Positions 1 through 9,561 are shown, numbered from the stretch's first letter. The stretch: 48,810 nucleotides of DNA from Nocardia araoensis NBRC 100135 (GCF_000308435.1 NZ_BAFR01000135.1:1-48810); one strand, 5' to 3'. Translations and numbers: made by a program. Notes: generated by a model from the sequence alone, not told the origin.

Positions 1-3
1 ACA

Positions 4-1137
4 ATGATGACCGACGATCCGGACCCGGCACAGCGACACCAGCTGACCGTCAGCGAACGCGACCTGGACACGCTCGCCGGGGACTTGGCGCGCTGGCTGC
101 ACACGAAGGTCACCGCGGACGAACCGCCGCGCATCTCCGATCTGTCGCGTCCGCAGTCCGGCGGCATGTCCAGCACATCGATCCTGTTCGACGCCGAATG
201 GACCACCGGGGGGCGGGCGGAGCGCGGATCGTTCGTCGCGCGGATGGCGCCCGAGGCCGGGTCGTTCCCGGTCTTCGAGACCTACGACCTGGCCACCCAG
301 TACCAGGTGATGGCGGGCGTCGCCGCGGCCACCGACGTTCCGGTGCCCGGTCTGTGCTGGCTGGAGAACGACGAAAAGCCGCTCGGCGCACCGTTCTTCG
401 TCATGCGCCGGGTCGACGGACGGGTGCCGACGGACAACCCGCCGTACGTGTTCATCGGCTGGCTGTTCGATGCCGATCCCGCCGAGCGCCTCCGGCTCAC
501 CCACAACACCGTCGAGGTGATCGCCAAGATCCACGGCATCCCCGACCCGGCGGCGCTGTTCCCGATGCTGAGTGGACCGGGTGAGTCGCTGCGCAGGCAC
601 GTCGCCGCGCAACGATCGTGGTACCGGTGGGGGCTCGCGGACGACGGCTACGAAATCCCGGTCATCGAGCGGAGTTTCGCGTGGCTGGAGGAGCACTGGC
701 CCGCCGACCCGGGCCCGGACGTGCTCACGTGGGGCGATGCCCGCCCCGGCAACATCATCTACCGCGAATTCGACCCGGTGGCGGTGCTGGACTGGGAGAT
801 GGCCGCCCTCGGGCCGCGCGAACTCGACCTGGGCTGGGTGATCTTCATCCACCGGTTCTTCCAGGACCTGGCCACCCGCTTCGGGCAGCCCGGACTCCCC
901 GATTTCCTCCGCCGCGACGACGTGGTGTCGAAATACGAAGAACTGACCGGTCACGCGGTGCGCGATCTCGATTTCTACATCGTGTACGCCGCACTGCGCC
1001 ACGCGATCGTGATGGCGCGGGTGAAACGCAGGATGATCCACTTCGGCGAGGACACCGACACGCCGGACCGCGACGACTACGTCATGCACCGGGCAAGCCT
1101 GGAAGCGCTGCTCGACGGAACCTACGAATGGGATTGA
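4..1137 (+). CDS. Phosphotransferase family protein (APH/choline kinase-like fold)
   Basis: Predicted 377-residue cytosolic kinase-like enzyme of the aminoglycoside phosphotransferase superfamily, in the branch often found beside acyl-CoA metabolism genes. The catalytic loop reads WGDARPGN near residue 243, with Asp245 as likely base; the usual leading His is Trp, as is common in this branch. The metal-binding VLDWEMA follows about 18 residues later. The N-terminal part has a nucleotide-binding layout (SGGMSSTS, then FVARM). Two ATGs occur in tandem at the window edge, so the start is tentative and no ribosome site can be judged. The stop lies two bases before the next ATG, so the two genes are very probably one operon. 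The substrate is unknown; antibiotic resistance is not implied. Confidence 0.85.
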   Translation: MMTDDPDPAQRHQLTVSERDLDTLAGDLARWLHTKVTADEPPRISDLSRPQSGGMSSTSILFDAEWTTGGRAERGSFVARMAPEAGSFPVFETYDLATQYQVMAGVAAATDVPVPGLCWLENDEKPLGAPFFVMRRVDGRVPTDNPPYVFIGWLFDADPAERLRLTHNTVEVIAKIHGIPDPAALFPMLSGPGESLRRHVAAQRSWYRWGLADDGYEIPVIERSFAWLEEHWPADPGPDVLTWGDARPGNIIYREFDPVAVLDWEMAALGPRELDLGWVIFIHRFFQDLATRFGQPGLPDFLRRDDVVSKYEELTGHAVRDLDFYIVYAALRHAIVMARVKRRMIHFGEDTDTPDRDDYVMHRASLEALLDGTYEWD

Positions 1138-1139
1138 CC

Positions 1140-2237
1140 ATGCCTGTGCCCTTGGACGAGTACCCGATCCACCAGACCCCGCTGTCGCTGGCGCGGGTGG
1201 CCAGCAGCGATCGGAACTTCTACGACCGCAGTTACTTCAACGCCCACGACCGCGACGGCGGCACCTTCCTGATCACCGGTCTCGGCGTGTACCCGAACCT
1301 CGGGGTGACCGACGCCTACGCCGCCGTCCGTCGCGGCGACACGGTGCGCGCGGTGCGCTTCTCCGACGCGCTCGGGGAGCGGAGTCTCGACCAGCGGGTC
1401 GGCGGCTACCGCGTCGAGGTGCTGGAGCCGCTGCGGCGCATCAGGGTGGTCTGCGACCACGACGATCTCGGCTTCGATCTGACCTGGACCGGGGCCTTCC
1501 CCGCCGTGCAGGAACAACCCCACCTCATCCTGGCGGGCAACCGGCCGATCATCGACGCTTCCCGGTTCGCCCAGGTCGGCTCGTGGGCGGGAACGCTGCA
1601 CGTGGACGGCGACGACATCACGGTCGACCCGGCGGTGTGGACCGGCACCAGGGACCGCTCGTGGGGCATCCGCCCGGTCGGCGAGACCGAGCCGGCCGGA
1701 CGCGCGGCCGCCGAACCCTCGGGCGGATTCTGGTGGCTGTACGTGCCGCTGCGGTTCGACGACTTCGCCGTCGTGGTCATCGTGCAGGAGGAGCCGGACG
1801 GCAGGCGCACCCTCAACGACGCGACCCGGATCTGGCCCGACGGACGCACCGAGCAACTCGGCTGGCCGCGCATCTCCATCGATTATCGTTCGGGCTCGAG
1901 ACTTCCCGTGGGAGCGCGGCTGGAGTTGACCACGCCGGACGGCAAGCCCCTGGAGATCGAGGTCACACCGGGCACGGGCGTTCCCCTGCACGTCGGATGC
2001 GGCTACGGCGGTGATCCCGACTGGCAGCACGGCCAGTGGAAGGGCCGCGACTGGTCGTCCTCCAGCCGCTACGACCTCACCGACCCTGGCATCGCCGCCC
2101 GCATCCCCTACGGGGTGATCGACCACGTCGCCCGCGCCCGCTGCGGCGACGCCGAGGGCTGGGGCCTGTTCGAGCACGCCAGCATCGGCCGCCACGATCC
2201 CACCGGTTTCGCCGACTGGGGCTCGGTCGCACCCTGA
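1140..2237 (+). CDS. Conserved hypothetical protein paired with the phosphotransferase
   Basis: 365-residue protein, start ATG two bases after the upstream stop, which suggests translational coupling. It opens with MPVPLDEYPIHQTP and is rich in aromatic residues and beta-strand-like stretches. There is no signal peptide or transmembrane segment. I read it as the uncharacterised beta-rich family (DUF7064/7065-like) that accompanies phosphotransferases in actinobacteria; that assignment is from memory of gene neighbourhoods, not from a motif. The open frame extends upstream inside the phosphotransferase gene, but the tight junction and the match of MPVPLDEY to a natural N-terminus favour 1140. 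Function unknown; a role with the kinase-like partner in lipid or acyl-CoA metabolism is only an inference. Confidence 0.75.
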   Translation: MPVPLDEYPIHQTPLSLARVASSDRNFYDRSYFNAHDRDGGTFLITGLGVYPNLGVTDAYAAVRRGDTVRAVRFSDALGERSLDQRVGGYRVEVLEPLRRIRVVCDHDDLGFDLTWTGAFPAVQEQPHLILAGNRPIIDASRFAQVGSWAGTLHVDGDDITVDPAVWTGTRDRSWGIRPVGETEPAGRAAAEPSGGFWWLYVPLRFDDFAVVVIVQEEPDGRRTLNDATRIWPDGRTEQLGWPRISIDYRSGSRLPVGARLELTTPDGKPLEIEVTPGTGVPLHVGCGYGGDPDWQHGQWKGRDWSSSSRYDLTDPGIAARIPYGVIDHVARARCGDAEGWGLFEHASIGRHDPTGFADWGSVAP

Positions 2238-2323
2238 AACTCGGACCGGAGCACCACTCACATCGTTCGCACGCCGCGTCGACGCGGCGACCGCGCGGCC
2301 GACCTGCGACCGGTCGAACAGCC

Positions 2324-2692
2324 CTACCGCCCGTACAACGCCGCCGCGAGCACAACGCCGTGCACCACACGCTTGGGCAGCACCAGCGCCCCGCCCTCGG
2401 CGGCGAGTAGGGCCGCGGCCTCGGCGACGCTCGCCGTGCCGACCGCCGTACGAGTCCGGTTTTCCGGGTTGGGGACGGCGACGGCCGCCAGTTCGGCGGC
2501 GGAGTAGGACCGCAGCGGCACTCGGAGGTCCGTGGCGACAGCGCGCAGGCCGGGTTCCGCGCCGCGGCGCGCGATGGTGGCCAGGCACACGATCCGATGA
2601 TCACCCACGCCCTCGCGCAGGGCGGCGCGGATCGTGCGGGCCGAGGTGCGCGGCCGCAGGCCGATACCGACGACGATCTCAGCGGACGGCAC
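2324..2692 (-). CDS. CobE/CbiG C-terminal-domain cobalamin biosynthesis protein
   Basis: 122-residue small protein of the CobE/CbiG-C family. The features seen are an N-terminal VVGIGLRPRTS strand-loop, a central AELAAVAVPNPE segment and a C-terminal glycine-rich GALVLPKRVV stretch, which are family hallmarks. The GTG start (2690-2692) lies 14 bases upstream of the cobB stop, so the two frames overlap and are likely translationally coupled; the longer frame reading back through cobB is a shadow. In the aerobic pathway CobE is required for corrin synthesis but its exact chemistry is unclear; in CbiG the C-terminal domain is fused to a lactone-opening domain that is absent here. It is the last gene of the chelatase-cobO-cobB-cobE run. 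Confidence 0.75.
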   Translation of the reverse strand: MPSAEIVVGIGLRPRTSARTIRAALREGVGDHRIVCLATIARRGAEPGLRAVATDLRVPLRSYSAAELAAVAVPNPENRTRTAVGTASVAEAAALLAAEGGALVLPKRVVHGVVLAAALYGR

Positions 2693-4397
2693 GGGAACTC
2701 GCGAATCCGGCTGTCGCCGTGACGAATCGCCGCACCGCTTCGGGATTTCCCGCCGGATGGGTATGCAGGTACGAGGCGTGCACATTGCCGATGAGCGCCC
2801 CTTCTCGGACGCGCTCTCCCGCACTCACGCGCCATCCCCATGCCGGATTCCCCGGCGGCGCGGACACCAGGCACGTGCGGTGGAATTCGTGGCCGCGGAC
2901 CCGTTCCCCGGCCCGCCACAACGGCGAGTCGGCCAGCGCGACGGCGTCTCGGTAGCCGAGCGTCAGACGCGGTCCGAACGCGGCATCGGCCTCCACCACC
3001 CCGGCCATCGGGTGCCCGTCCAGAGAACGGGTCAGATACAACAGTCCCGCGCATTCGGCGTGCACCGGCATTCCGTGGCGGGCGGCTTCGGCCACCGCCC
3101 GCAACAGGCCGGAGTTGGCGGCCAGCTCCGCGGCGTGCTCCTCCGGGAAGCCACCCGGAAGCACCAACCCCGCTGTCCCGGTGGGCAATTCATCGTGCAG
3201 CGGATCGAACACGACCACCTGCGCCCCCGCCGCCGTCAGCAACTCACGATGCTCGGCATAGCCGAACGTGAACGCCGGGCCACCGGCGACGGCGACCAGT
3301 GGACCTCCCCGGCCGGCCGTGCCGTGAACGGCGATCGCGCCGGAAGCACTTTCGTCGGAGCGCGACGCGCCGCCGGCCTCGACGGCGACATGCGAGTCCC
3401 GGTCGCCGCCGATATGCGCCGACGACGCAGAGGCTCCGGCCCCACCGAGTGACACCGACGCTTCTGGGTCACCGACTCCACCGGGCGACACCGACGCTCC
3501 CGGACCACCGGCTTCGCCGAAGGACATCGATGCTCCCGAGTCACCGACTTCACCGAAGGACGTCGATGCCCCTGGGGCAGCGGAAGATGTCGACGTCTCC
3601 CCGGCAGCAACTCCACCGATCGACGTCTCGTTCGCGGCACCGCATGCCCCTTCGAACCCACGCACCGCCGCGGCGGGATCCCACGCGGGTCCCGTCACCG
3701 ACGAGCGAGCGAGCGCCGCGATGGCGTGCAGGTCCACGTGTGCGGCGACGAGGTCCGTCATCGCCGCGACCGCCGCCGTCGCGGCCCGGCCGTGCTCCAC
3801 GGCCGGGATCAGGCCGAGATGCCGAGAGGGGACCTCGAGTTCGGCCAGGCGCGGCAGCGATCCCAGCACCGGCAGCCCGACGCGATCACAGGCGGCGCGC
3901 AGCACCTGCTCGTGCCGTTCGCTGCCGACCCGGTTCAGGATCACACCGCCGAGCCGGACGCCACTGTCGAAGGTCGCGAATCCGTGCAACAGCGCCGCCA
4001 GACTCTGGCTGTGCCCGCGCGCGTCCACCACCAGCACCACCGGCGCCCCGAGCAGGGCCGCGACCTGCGCCGTCGAACCCTCCGCCACGGGACCGGAACA
4101 GTGTTCGTCGATCCGCCCGTCGAACAGCCCCATCACGCCTTCGACCACGGCGAGGTCGCACCCCCGCGCGCCGTGCCGGTACAGCGGCACAACCCGCTCC
4201 GCCCCCACCAACACCGGATCGAGATTCCTCCCGGGCCGCCCCGCCGCCAACCCGTGATACCCCGGATCGATGTAATCCGGCCCCACCTTGAACGGCGCCA
4301 CCCGATGCCCCACCCGCCGCAAGGCCCCCACCAACCCGGTCGCCACCGTCGTCTTCCCGCTCCCCGACGCCGGCGCCGCCACCACAACGGCCCTCAT
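2679..4397 (-). CDS. cobB: Cobyrinate / hydrogenobyrinate a,c-diamide synthase
   Basis: 572-residue glutamine-dependent amidotransferase that converts (hydrogeno)byrinic acid to its a,c-diamide with ATP. The N-terminal dethiobiotin-synthetase-like ATPase domain (residues 1-235) has the P-loop GSGKTT at 12-17 and the substrate segment KVGPDYIDPGYH near 37. The C-terminal class I glutaminase domain (about 366-560) has the nucleophile Cys449 in HAECAGL and the catalytic His545 in YLHTH. Between them lies an unusual Ala/Gly/Ser/Thr-rich linker (about 250-362) with four 12-residue repeats, which makes the protein about 100 residues longer than typical CobB (around 450). It follows cobO by 79 bases and overlaps the cobE-like gene. 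Symbol cbiA would also be acceptable; cobB fits because the cluster has an aerobic-type chelatase subunit. Confidence 0.95.
   Translation of the reverse strand: MRAVVVAAPASGSGKTTVATGLVGALRRVGHRVAPFKVGPDYIDPGYHGLAAGRPGRNLDPVLVGAERVVPLYRHGARGCDLAVVEGVMGLFDGRIDEHCSGPVAEGSTAQVAALLGAPVVLVVDARGHSQSLAALLHGFATFDSGVRLGGVILNRVGSERHEQVLRAACDRVGLPVLGSLPRLAELEVPSRHLGLIPAVEHGRAATAAVAAMTDLVAAHVDLHAIAALARSSVTGPAWDPAAAVRGFEGACGAANETSIGGVAAGETSTSSAAPGASTSFGEVGDSGASMSFGEAGGPGASVSPGGVGDPEASVSLGGAGASASSAHIGGDRDSHVAVEAGGASRSDESASGAIAVHGTAGRGGPLVAVAGGPAFTFGYAEHRELLTAAGAQVVVFDPLHDELPTGTAGLVLPGGFPEEHAAELAANSGLLRAVAEAARHGMPVHAECAGLLYLTRSLDGHPMAGVVEADAAFGPRLTLGYRDAVALADSPLWRAGERVRGHEFHRTCLVSAPPGNPAWGWRVSAGERVREGALIGNVHASYLHTHPAGNPEAVRRFVTATAGFASSRAVR
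3429..3572 (-). repeat. 36-bp tandem repeats in the cobB linker
   Basis: Four degenerate in-frame copies of a 36-base unit encode 12-residue repeats of the form GASxSFGExGxx at CobB residues 276-323 (GAS-TSF-GEV-GDS, GAS-MSF-GEA-GGP, GAS-VSP-GGV-GDP, EAS-VSL-GGA-GAS). The flanking sequence (residues 256-275 and 324-350) is similar in composition and may hold older decayed copies. The repeats lie exactly between the two catalytic domains, so copy-number change would alter linker length without breaking either active site. Confidence 0.85.
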
Positions 4398-4476
4398 CCC
4401 CGCCCCCGCTTCGCGAGTGGCACACCATCGTGCGGCCCTCTCGCGATTCGCCGCAGTGATGTGCCACCCGCGGAAA

Positions 4477-5091
4477 TCACCATTCGATGCCTCGTTGGCC
4501 TTTGCGGCCGGCGTCCATGGGGTGTTTGAGTTTGGTCATCTCCGTTACGAGGTCGGCGGCTTCGAGGAGGGGTTGGGGGGCGTCGCGGCCGGTGATGACG
4601 ACGTGTTGGTTTCCCGGGCGGGTGCGGAGGGTTTCGACTACTTCGGCGGTGTCGACCCAGCCCCATTTGAGGGGGTAGGTGAATTCGTCGAGGACGTAGA
4701 AGCGGTGCTGTTCGGCTTTCAGGCGGCGGGCGATCTCCTGCCATCCCGCCAGCGCGGCCGCGGCGTGGTCGTCTTCGGTGCCCTGCTTGCGGGTCCAGGA
4801 CCAGCCCTCACCCATCTTGTGCCATTCGACCGGTCCGCCCGCGCCGGTCTGCTCGTGCAGCGCGCCGAGAGCGCGGAAGGCGGCTTCCTCCCCGACCTTC
4901 CACTTGGCGCTTTTCACGAACTGGAACACCGCGACGTCGAAACCCTGGTTCCAGGCCCGCAGCGCCATCCCGAACGCCGCCGTCGACTTGCCTTTACCCG
5001 GCCCGGTGTGCACCGCGAGCACCGGCTGGTTGCGCCGCTGCCGTGTGGTCAGCCCGTCGTCGGGAACGGTCTCGGGAACACCCTTGGGCAT
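4477..5091 (-). CDS. cobO: Corrinoid adenosyltransferase CobO
   Basis: 204-residue cytosolic enzyme that transfers the 5'-deoxyadenosyl group from ATP to cob(I)yrinic acid a,c-diamide or related corrinoids. It has the P-loop GPGKGKSTAAFG near residue 30, the downstream MGEGWSW motif, the Walker B-like FYVLDEFTYPLKWGW, and the C-terminal VTEMTKLKHP segment, all diagnostic of the CobO/BtuR family. Length is standard. The ATG is preceded by GGAG at five bases, a strong ribosome site that fixes the start. It lies between the chelatase subunit gene and cobB on the same strand, consistent with co-transcription. Confidence 0.96.
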   Translation of the reverse strand: MPKGVPETVPDDGLTTRQRRNQPVLAVHTGPGKGKSTAAFGMALRAWNQGFDVAVFQFVKSAKWKVGEEAAFRALGALHEQTGAGGPVEWHKMGEGWSWTRKQGTEDDHAAAALAGWQEIARRLKAEQHRFYVLDEFTYPLKWGWVDTAEVVETLRTRPGNQHVVITGRDAPQPLLEAADLVTEMTKLKHPMDAGRKGQRGIEW

Positions 5092-5115
5092 CGAATCTCC
5101 TTGCTCGTCCTCGGA

Positions 5116-5304
5116 TCACTCCGACCTACCGCGCGTCCCGGCCGGAAGCCAGGGCCTCACCCAACCGGTCGCCATTCGACCGGGGGCCGAACACCCGGGC
5201 ATTCGCCGGCCGTTCGATTGCGCCGCCGACTCGGCGAGTCCGGACTCCCGGAAAAGCCGCCGAGCGGCCTCCATCGCACGCGCCGTTCGAAGAATCGTGC
5301 TCAC
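5116..5304 (-). CDS. Possible small ORF coupled to the chelatase gene
   Basis: 62-codon open frame whose ATG overlaps the chelatase stop in an ATGA arrangement, filling most of the 209-base gap before cobO. Third-position GC is high, about 75-80 percent by eye, as in real genes here. The product ([18 protein letters not shown] at the start) is basic and has no domain I recognise. It might be a genuine small coupled gene or chance open frame in high-GC DNA; I cannot decide without homologues. Confidence 0.3.
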   Translation of the reverse strand: MSTILRTARAMEAARRLFRESGLAESAAQSNGRRMPGCSAPGRMATGWVRPWLPAGTRGRSE

Positions 5305-7319
5305 GCCGCTCGGGCCGCCCGTGACGCACCGCTCCGGCTCGTGGAACCCGCACGGACGACATCGGCGACCGAATCGCCGGTCAGCTCGGCCAATCGCAGA
5401 TATCCGCCCCGAAGGTCGCGGGCCAGCTCCGCGGCGAGGCCGAGACGGATCATGCCGCGTTCGCAGTCGACCACGATCGAAGTGACCGCGTCCCTGGCGA
5501 GCAAGCGGGCCGCGGCACGGGCGCGGGGAACCGGGTCGGCGCCGCCCGTGGCGCGACCGTCGGTGAGCAGCACCAGCATGGGCCTGCGGCGCGGATCGCG
5601 CACACGCTCGCGCACCACGATGTCCCGCGCCTTCAGCAGGCCTGCGGCCAGCGGCGTCTTCCCGCCCGTGCGCATCCCGGACAACCGGCGCACCGCGATG
5701 TCGACCGACGAGGTGGGCGGCAGCACGACTTCGGCCTCCGCACCGCGCACGGTGACCACGGCGACCTTGTCGCGACGCTGGTAGGCATCGCGCAGCAGCG
5801 TGACGACCGCGCCGGTCACCGCGGACAACCGGTCGCGGGCGGCCATGGAACCGGACGCGTCGACGACGAACACGACCAGATTCCCCTCACGCCCTTCCCG
5901 ATAAGCGCCGCGGAGATCTTCGGCCGCCAGCCGCAACGGCCCGCCTGCGCGTCCGCGCGCGCGCTGATGCGGCGCGGATGCGAGCACGGTACCGAGCAGA
6001 TGCAGGCCCGACGAGGTATCGGTGCTGGGACGAACCACGCGCCCGTGCCGGGATTCCGCCCGGGAGCGGCGTCCCGGAGCGCCCTCGCCGACACCGGGCA
6101 CTTCCCAGCGCGGTGTCCGCGCCACAGCGGAAACCGGTGTGCCGGTACGGCCTTCCCCGGATCGCCCGCCACCAGGACCGTCCGGCGGCGAGGGATCTTC
6201 GGGGCCGCCATCCGGGTCGTCGCCCGGCGGGTCCCGCCGCTCGTCGTCCGTGTCCGCACCACCCGTCTCGTCGGCGTCCTGCGGCGCGGACGCCGCCTGC
6301 TCGCGTTGCGCCTCGGCCGCGGCGTCGCGCATGGCGTCGTCGAGCTGTTCCTCGCTGATGCCGGGTTCGTCGAACGGATCGCGCCTGCGCCGGTGCGGCA
6401 GCGCCAATTCGGCGGCCACCCGCACGTCGTCCTCGGTCACCGCGTCGCCACCGCGCCAGGCGGCATGCGCCGTCGCGGTGCGCGCGACGACCAGGTCGGC
6501 GCGCATGCCGTCGACGTCGAACGCGGCGCACAGCGCGGCGATCCGGCGCAGTTCCACATCGTCGAGCGCGACCCGCCCCAGTCGGTCGCGAGCGGCGAGA
6601 ATCCGCTCGGCCACCTCGTGGTCGGCCTCGGCGTACCTCGCGGCGAATCCCGCCGGATCGGCCTCGTAGTCCAGCCTGCGGCGCACCACCGCCATGCGCA
6701 CGTCCACGTCCCGCGAGGCGGCCACGTCCACGGTGAGGCCGAATCGGTCCAGCAGCTGCGGACGCAGCTCGCCTTCCTCCGGATTCATGGTGCCGACCAG
6801 CACGAATCGCGCCGGATGCGAGTGCGACACACCGTCGCGCTCGATGTGCACCCGGCCCATCGCCGCGGCGTCCAGCAGCACGTCCACCAGATGGTCGTGC
6901 AGCAGATTGACCTCGTCGACGTACAACACACCGTGATGGGCGGCGGCCAGCAGGCCGGGACGGAACGCCTGCTCCCCGTCGCGCAGCACCCGCTCCAGGT
7001 CCAGCGAGCCGACCACGCGGTCCTCCGTCGCGCCCACCGGCAACTCCACCAAGCGAGCCGGCCGCGCGCCGGTCTCGTCCACCACCGGCGGCAGCAACTG
7101 CGCCAGCGCGCGCACCACGGTCGACTTCGCGGTGCCCTTCTCGCCGCGCACCAGCACACCGCCGATGCCCGGATGCACCGCGCAGAGGATCAGCGCCAGT
7201 TGCAGCCGCTCCTGCCCGACCACCGCCGAGAACGGGAAGCCCACTTCACCGTCCGGAGTCGACAGTGTTCGGCTGCGCGGATCGGACGTCGGCACTGTTT
7301 CGGCATGGGACAAGGACAC
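5301..7319 (-). CDS. Magnesium/cobalt chelatase AAA-VWA subunit (ChlI/ChlD fusion type)
   Basis: 672-residue protein combining the ChlI-like AAA+ ATPase and the ChlD-like integrin-type domain of metal chelatases. The N-terminal half has Walker [10 protein letters not shown] at residues 59-67, Walker [12 protein letters not shown], and [21 protein letters not shown] (sensor region). An acidic, Pro/Asp/Gly-rich linker follows (DADETGG ... [19 protein letters not shown]), then a C-terminal VWA domain with MIDAS motif DASGSM. Given cobO, cobB and cobE-like genes directly downstream, the likely metal is cobalt: it would energise insertion by a CobN subunit that is not in this window. Start is GTG at 7317-7319 with only a weak upstream purine stretch. 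Confidence 0.9.
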   Translation of the reverse strand: MSLSHAETVPTSDPRSRTLSTPDGEVGFPFSAVVGQERLQLALILCAVHPGIGGVLVRGEKGTAKSTVVRALAQLLPPVVDETGARPARLVELPVGATEDRVVGSLDLERVLRDGEQAFRPGLLAAAHHGVLYVDEVNLLHDHLVDVLLDAAAMGRVHIERDGVSHSHPARFVLVGTMNPEEGELRPQLLDRFGLTVDVAASRDVDVRMAVVRRRLDYEADPAGFAARYAEADHEVAERILAARDRLGRVALDDVELRRIAALCAAFDVDGMRADLVVARTATAHAAWRGGDAVTEDDVRVAAELALPHRRRRDPFDEPGISEEQLDDAMRDAAAEAQREQAASAPQDADETGGADTDDERRDPPGDDPDGGPEDPSPPDGPGGGRSGEGRTGTPVSAVARTPRWEVPGVGEGAPGRRSRAESRHGRVVRPSTDTSSGLHLLGTVLASAPHQRARGRAGGPLRLAAEDLRGAYREGREGNLVVFVVDASGSMAARDRLSAVTGAVVTLLRDAYQRRDKVAVVTVRGAEAEVVLPPTSSVDIAVRRLSGMRTGGKTPLAAGLLKARDIVVRERVRDPRRRPMLVLLTDGRATGGADPVPRARAAARLLARDAVTSIVVDCERGMIRLGLAAELARDLRGGYLRLAELTGDSVADVVRAGSTSRSGASRAARAA

Positions 7320-7401
7320 GCCCCAACTCTAAGGGCGCGTCCACACCCATCCGACAGTGCCCTTCGATTCAGAACCGATGCGGGCGGGCCCCGGAAAGCG
7401 C

Positions 7402-7435
7402 CGCACCCGCCCCGGATACTTCCGGAGCGGGTGCG
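7402..7435 (-). terminator. Strong hairpin terminator downstream of the GNAT gene
   Basis: Near-perfect inverted repeat: CGCACCCGC (7402-7410) pairs with GCGGGTGCG (7427-7435), continued inward by CCCGGA/TCCGGA with one mismatch around a TACT loop. It starts 16 bases past the acetyltransferase stop on the minus strand and precedes the chelatase gene, so it likely separates the two units. There is no T-tract, as usual for high-GC actinobacteria. Confidence 0.75.
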
Positions 7436-7450
7436 AATGGCGGTCGGAGG

Positions 7451-7906
7451 CTACTCGCCTCCCCTGCGCATGGGCACGTGCGGGATGCCGTCTTCCTCGA
7501 ACTCCGGGCCGTCGACCTTGAAACCGTGCTTGGTGTACAGGTCGATCAGGTAGCTCTGGGCGCTCAGGCGCACCGTCGCCGAACCCACCTCGGCCAGCGC
7601 CGCCTGCAGCAGACGCGTGGTGTATCCGTGCCCGCGGGCGGGCGCCGCGGTACAGAGCCTGCCGATGCGGAAGCTCTTCACACCGTCGCGGTGCTCTTCG
7701 CACAGCCGCAGTGTGGCGATGACCTCGCCCTCGTCATCGAGCCAGAAGTGCCGGGTCTCGGGAAGCAGGTCCTTCCCGTCCAGTTCGGGATACGCGCACT
7801 TCTGTTCGACGACGAAGACTTCGACGCGAAGTTTCAACAGCTGGTACAGCGTCGCGGTATCGAGATCCTGCGCCCAGGAGCGTTTGAGAGCAACCGTTGA
7901 CATCAT
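7451..7906 (-). CDS. GNAT family N-acetyltransferase, ElaA-like
   Basis: 151-residue cytosolic acetyltransferase fold of the ElaA type. Seen: N-terminal LYQLLKLRVEVFVVEQ, the ElaA signature, then the acetyl-CoA-binding region RIGRLCTAAPARGHGYTTRL near residues 80-100 with the R/Q-x-x-G-x-G/A pyrophosphate loop, and a C-terminal LYTKHGFKVDGPEFEEDGIPHVPM that closes the fold. Substrate unknown. Two ATGs occur in tandem; AAGG four bases before the first favours the second (7903) on spacing. It lies 19 bases downstream of mqo on the same strand, so it may be co-transcribed with it, and is closed by the hairpin at 7402-7435. Confidence 0.88.
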   Translation of the reverse strand: MMSTVALKRSWAQDLDTATLYQLLKLRVEVFVVEQKCAYPELDGKDLLPETRHFWLDDEGEVIATLRLCEEHRDGVKSFRIGRLCTAAPARGHGYTTRLLQAALAEVGSATVRLSAQSYLIDLYTKHGFKVDGPEFEEDGIPHVPMRRGGE

Positions 7907-7925
7907 CGCGCCTTGCTATCACAAC

Positions 7926-9455
7926 CTAGGCGTTCGCCGCGACCCCTGCGTGGCTCGGCGTGTTGTCGCCGCCGGTGACGAGCTCGAGCGTCTTGGATGT
8001 CCAGTCCCACACTTCGTGGAACAACGCCGGGTCGTCGGAGAGCTTCACACCCAGCGAGGGCACCATCTCCTTCAGCTTCGGCGTCCATTCGGCGTACTCC
8101 TGCGGGAAGCACCGCTGCAGCACGTCCAGCATGGCGGTGACGCAGGTGGAGGCGCCAGGGGAGGCCCCGAGCAGACCGGCGATAGTGCCGTCCTGCGCGG
8201 CGATCACGGCGGTGCCGAACTCGAGCACGCCGCCCGCGCCCTTGCGGCGGATCACCTGCACGCGCTGGCCCGCGGTGATGAGCTCCCAGTCCCTGGCCTC
8301 GGCGCGCGGGATGAACTCCGACAGCGTGATCACCTTGCCCGCCTGCGACTTCAGCAGCTCGCTGACCAGGTACTTGGTCAGGCCGAGTTCGGTGACGCCG
8401 ACGCCGAGCAGAGAGAAGATGTTGTTCGGCCGCACCGACTTGAACAGGTCGGTGTTCTTGCCGTCCTTGAGGAACTTCGGCGTCCAGCCCGCGTACGGGC
8501 CGAACAGCAGGCCCGGCTTGCCCTTGATGACGCGAGTGTCCAAGTGCGGCACCGACATCGGCGGAGCGCCGACCGCGGCCTTGCCGTACACCTTGGCCTC
8601 GTGCTGGTTGATCAGCGCCGGGTTGACGCAGCGGAAGAACTGACCGCTCACGGGGAACCCGCCGAAGCCCTTCGCCTCCTTGATGCCCGCCTTCTGCAGC
8701 AGCGGCAGCGCGCCGCCGCCCGCGCCGACGAAGACGAATTTGCTGATCAGTTTGCGGGTTTCGCGCGTGCGCACGTTGCGCACCGTGACCACCCAGGATC
8801 CGTCGGACTGCTTGGACAGATCGCGCACCTCGTGCCCGAAGGCCAGGTCCGCGCCGGACGCGCCGAGGTAGGCGAGCAGTTCCTGGGTGAGCGAGCCGAA
8901 GTCGATGTCGGTGCCGCCGTTGGTCCAGTTGAGCGCGATCGGATCGGAGAAGTCGCGCCCGCGCGCCATCAGCGGCAGGCGGCGGGAGAACTCGTCGGGG
9001 CTGTCGATGTACTCCATGCCCTCGAACAGCGGGTGCGGCGCCAGCGCCTCGTACCGCTTGCGCAGGTACTGCACGTTGTCGGCGCCGTGCACGAAGCTGA
9101 CGTGCGGTATGGGGTTGATGAAGGCGGACGGATCGCGGAGGATGCCGTTCTCCACGCCGTAGGACCAGAACTGGCGGGAGACCTGGAAACGCTCGTTGAT
9201 GTCGACGGCCTTGGTGATGTCCACCGAGCCGTCGGGCGCCTGCGGGCTGTAGTTCAGCTCGCACAGCGCGGAGTGGCCGGTACCCGCGTTGTTCCACGGA
9301 TCGCTGCTCTCCGCGGCGGCGGCGTCGAGCCGCTCGAACAGGGAGATCGACCAGTCCGGCTGCAGCTGCCGCAGCAGCGCGCCGAGAGTGGCACTCATGA
9401 TGCCGGCACCGATGAGTACTACATCGGTCTTTTCAGTCATGGCAGCGTTCGGCAC
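7926..9455 (-). CDS. mqo: Malate:quinone oxidoreductase
   Basis: About 509 residues, standard length for Mqo, a membrane-associated FAD enzyme that oxidises malate to oxaloacetate and passes electrons to the quinone pool. Seen: the N-terminal FAD-binding [17 protein letters not shown], then [18 protein letters not shown], a strong Mqo signature, and C-terminal [17 protein letters not shown]. The first in-frame codon is GTG at 9453-9455 (GTG-CCG-AAC), 11 bases after AAGGAAG; the internal ATG six codons in (MTEKTDV) is 26 bases from that site, so the GTG start is preferred. The gene is transcribed leftward from a 280-base divergent intergenic region shared with the hydrolase at 9736. Confidence 0.97.
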   Translation of the reverse strand: MPNAAMTEKTDVVLIGAGIMSATLGALLRQLQPDWSISLFERLDAAAAESSDPWNNAGTGHSALCELNYSPQAPDGSVDITKAVDINERFQVSRQFWSYGVENGILRDPSAFINPIPHVSFVHGADNVQYLRKRYEALAPHPLFEGMEYIDSPDEFSRRLPLMARGRDFSDPIALNWTNGGTDIDFGSLTQELLAYLGASGADLAFGHEVRDLSKQSDGSWVVTVRNVRTRETRKLISKFVFVGAGGGALPLLQKAGIKEAKGFGGFPVSGQFFRCVNPALINQHEAKVYGKAAVGAPPMSVPHLDTRVIKGKPGLLFGPYAGWTPKFLKDGKNTDLFKSVRPNNIFSLLGVGVTELGLTKYLVSELLKSQAGKVITLSEFIPRAEARDWELITAGQRVQVIRRKGAGGVLEFGTAVIAAQDGTIAGLLGASPGASTCVTAMLDVLQRCFPQEYAEWTPKLKEMVPSLGVKLSDDPALFHEVWDWTSKTLELVTGGDNTPSHAGVAANA

Positions 9456-9561
9456 GGGTAGATCGACTTCCTTGTCTGCGCGGGCCCACCGGGCGGGTGG
9501 ACCAGCCTGGGCACGGTGTAGTTGTGGCTCGGTTCCGGCGTCCGCCGGTCCCGAACGGCAT

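Noticed and set aside
1122..2588. Long minus-strand frame of 488 codons
   Set aside because: It lies opposite the 1140-2237 gene and reads as Arg/Gly/Val-rich low-complexity sequence without a ribosome site; a typical high-GC shadow.
7320..7450. Cobalamin riboswitch upstream of the chelatase or other cob genes
   Set aside because: I looked for the B12-box type sequence near the starts of the chelatase, cobO, cobB and cobQ genes and saw none; a covariance search would be decisive.
5967..7553. Plus-strand frame of 528 codons opposite the chelatase gene
   Set aside because: The minus strand encodes clear AAA and VWA motifs here; the plus frame is His/Arg/Gln-rich with no domain.
7617..9461. 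Plus-strand frame of 614 codons opposite mqo
   Set aside because: Antisense to a full-length mqo; composition is unlike protein and no start signal is present.
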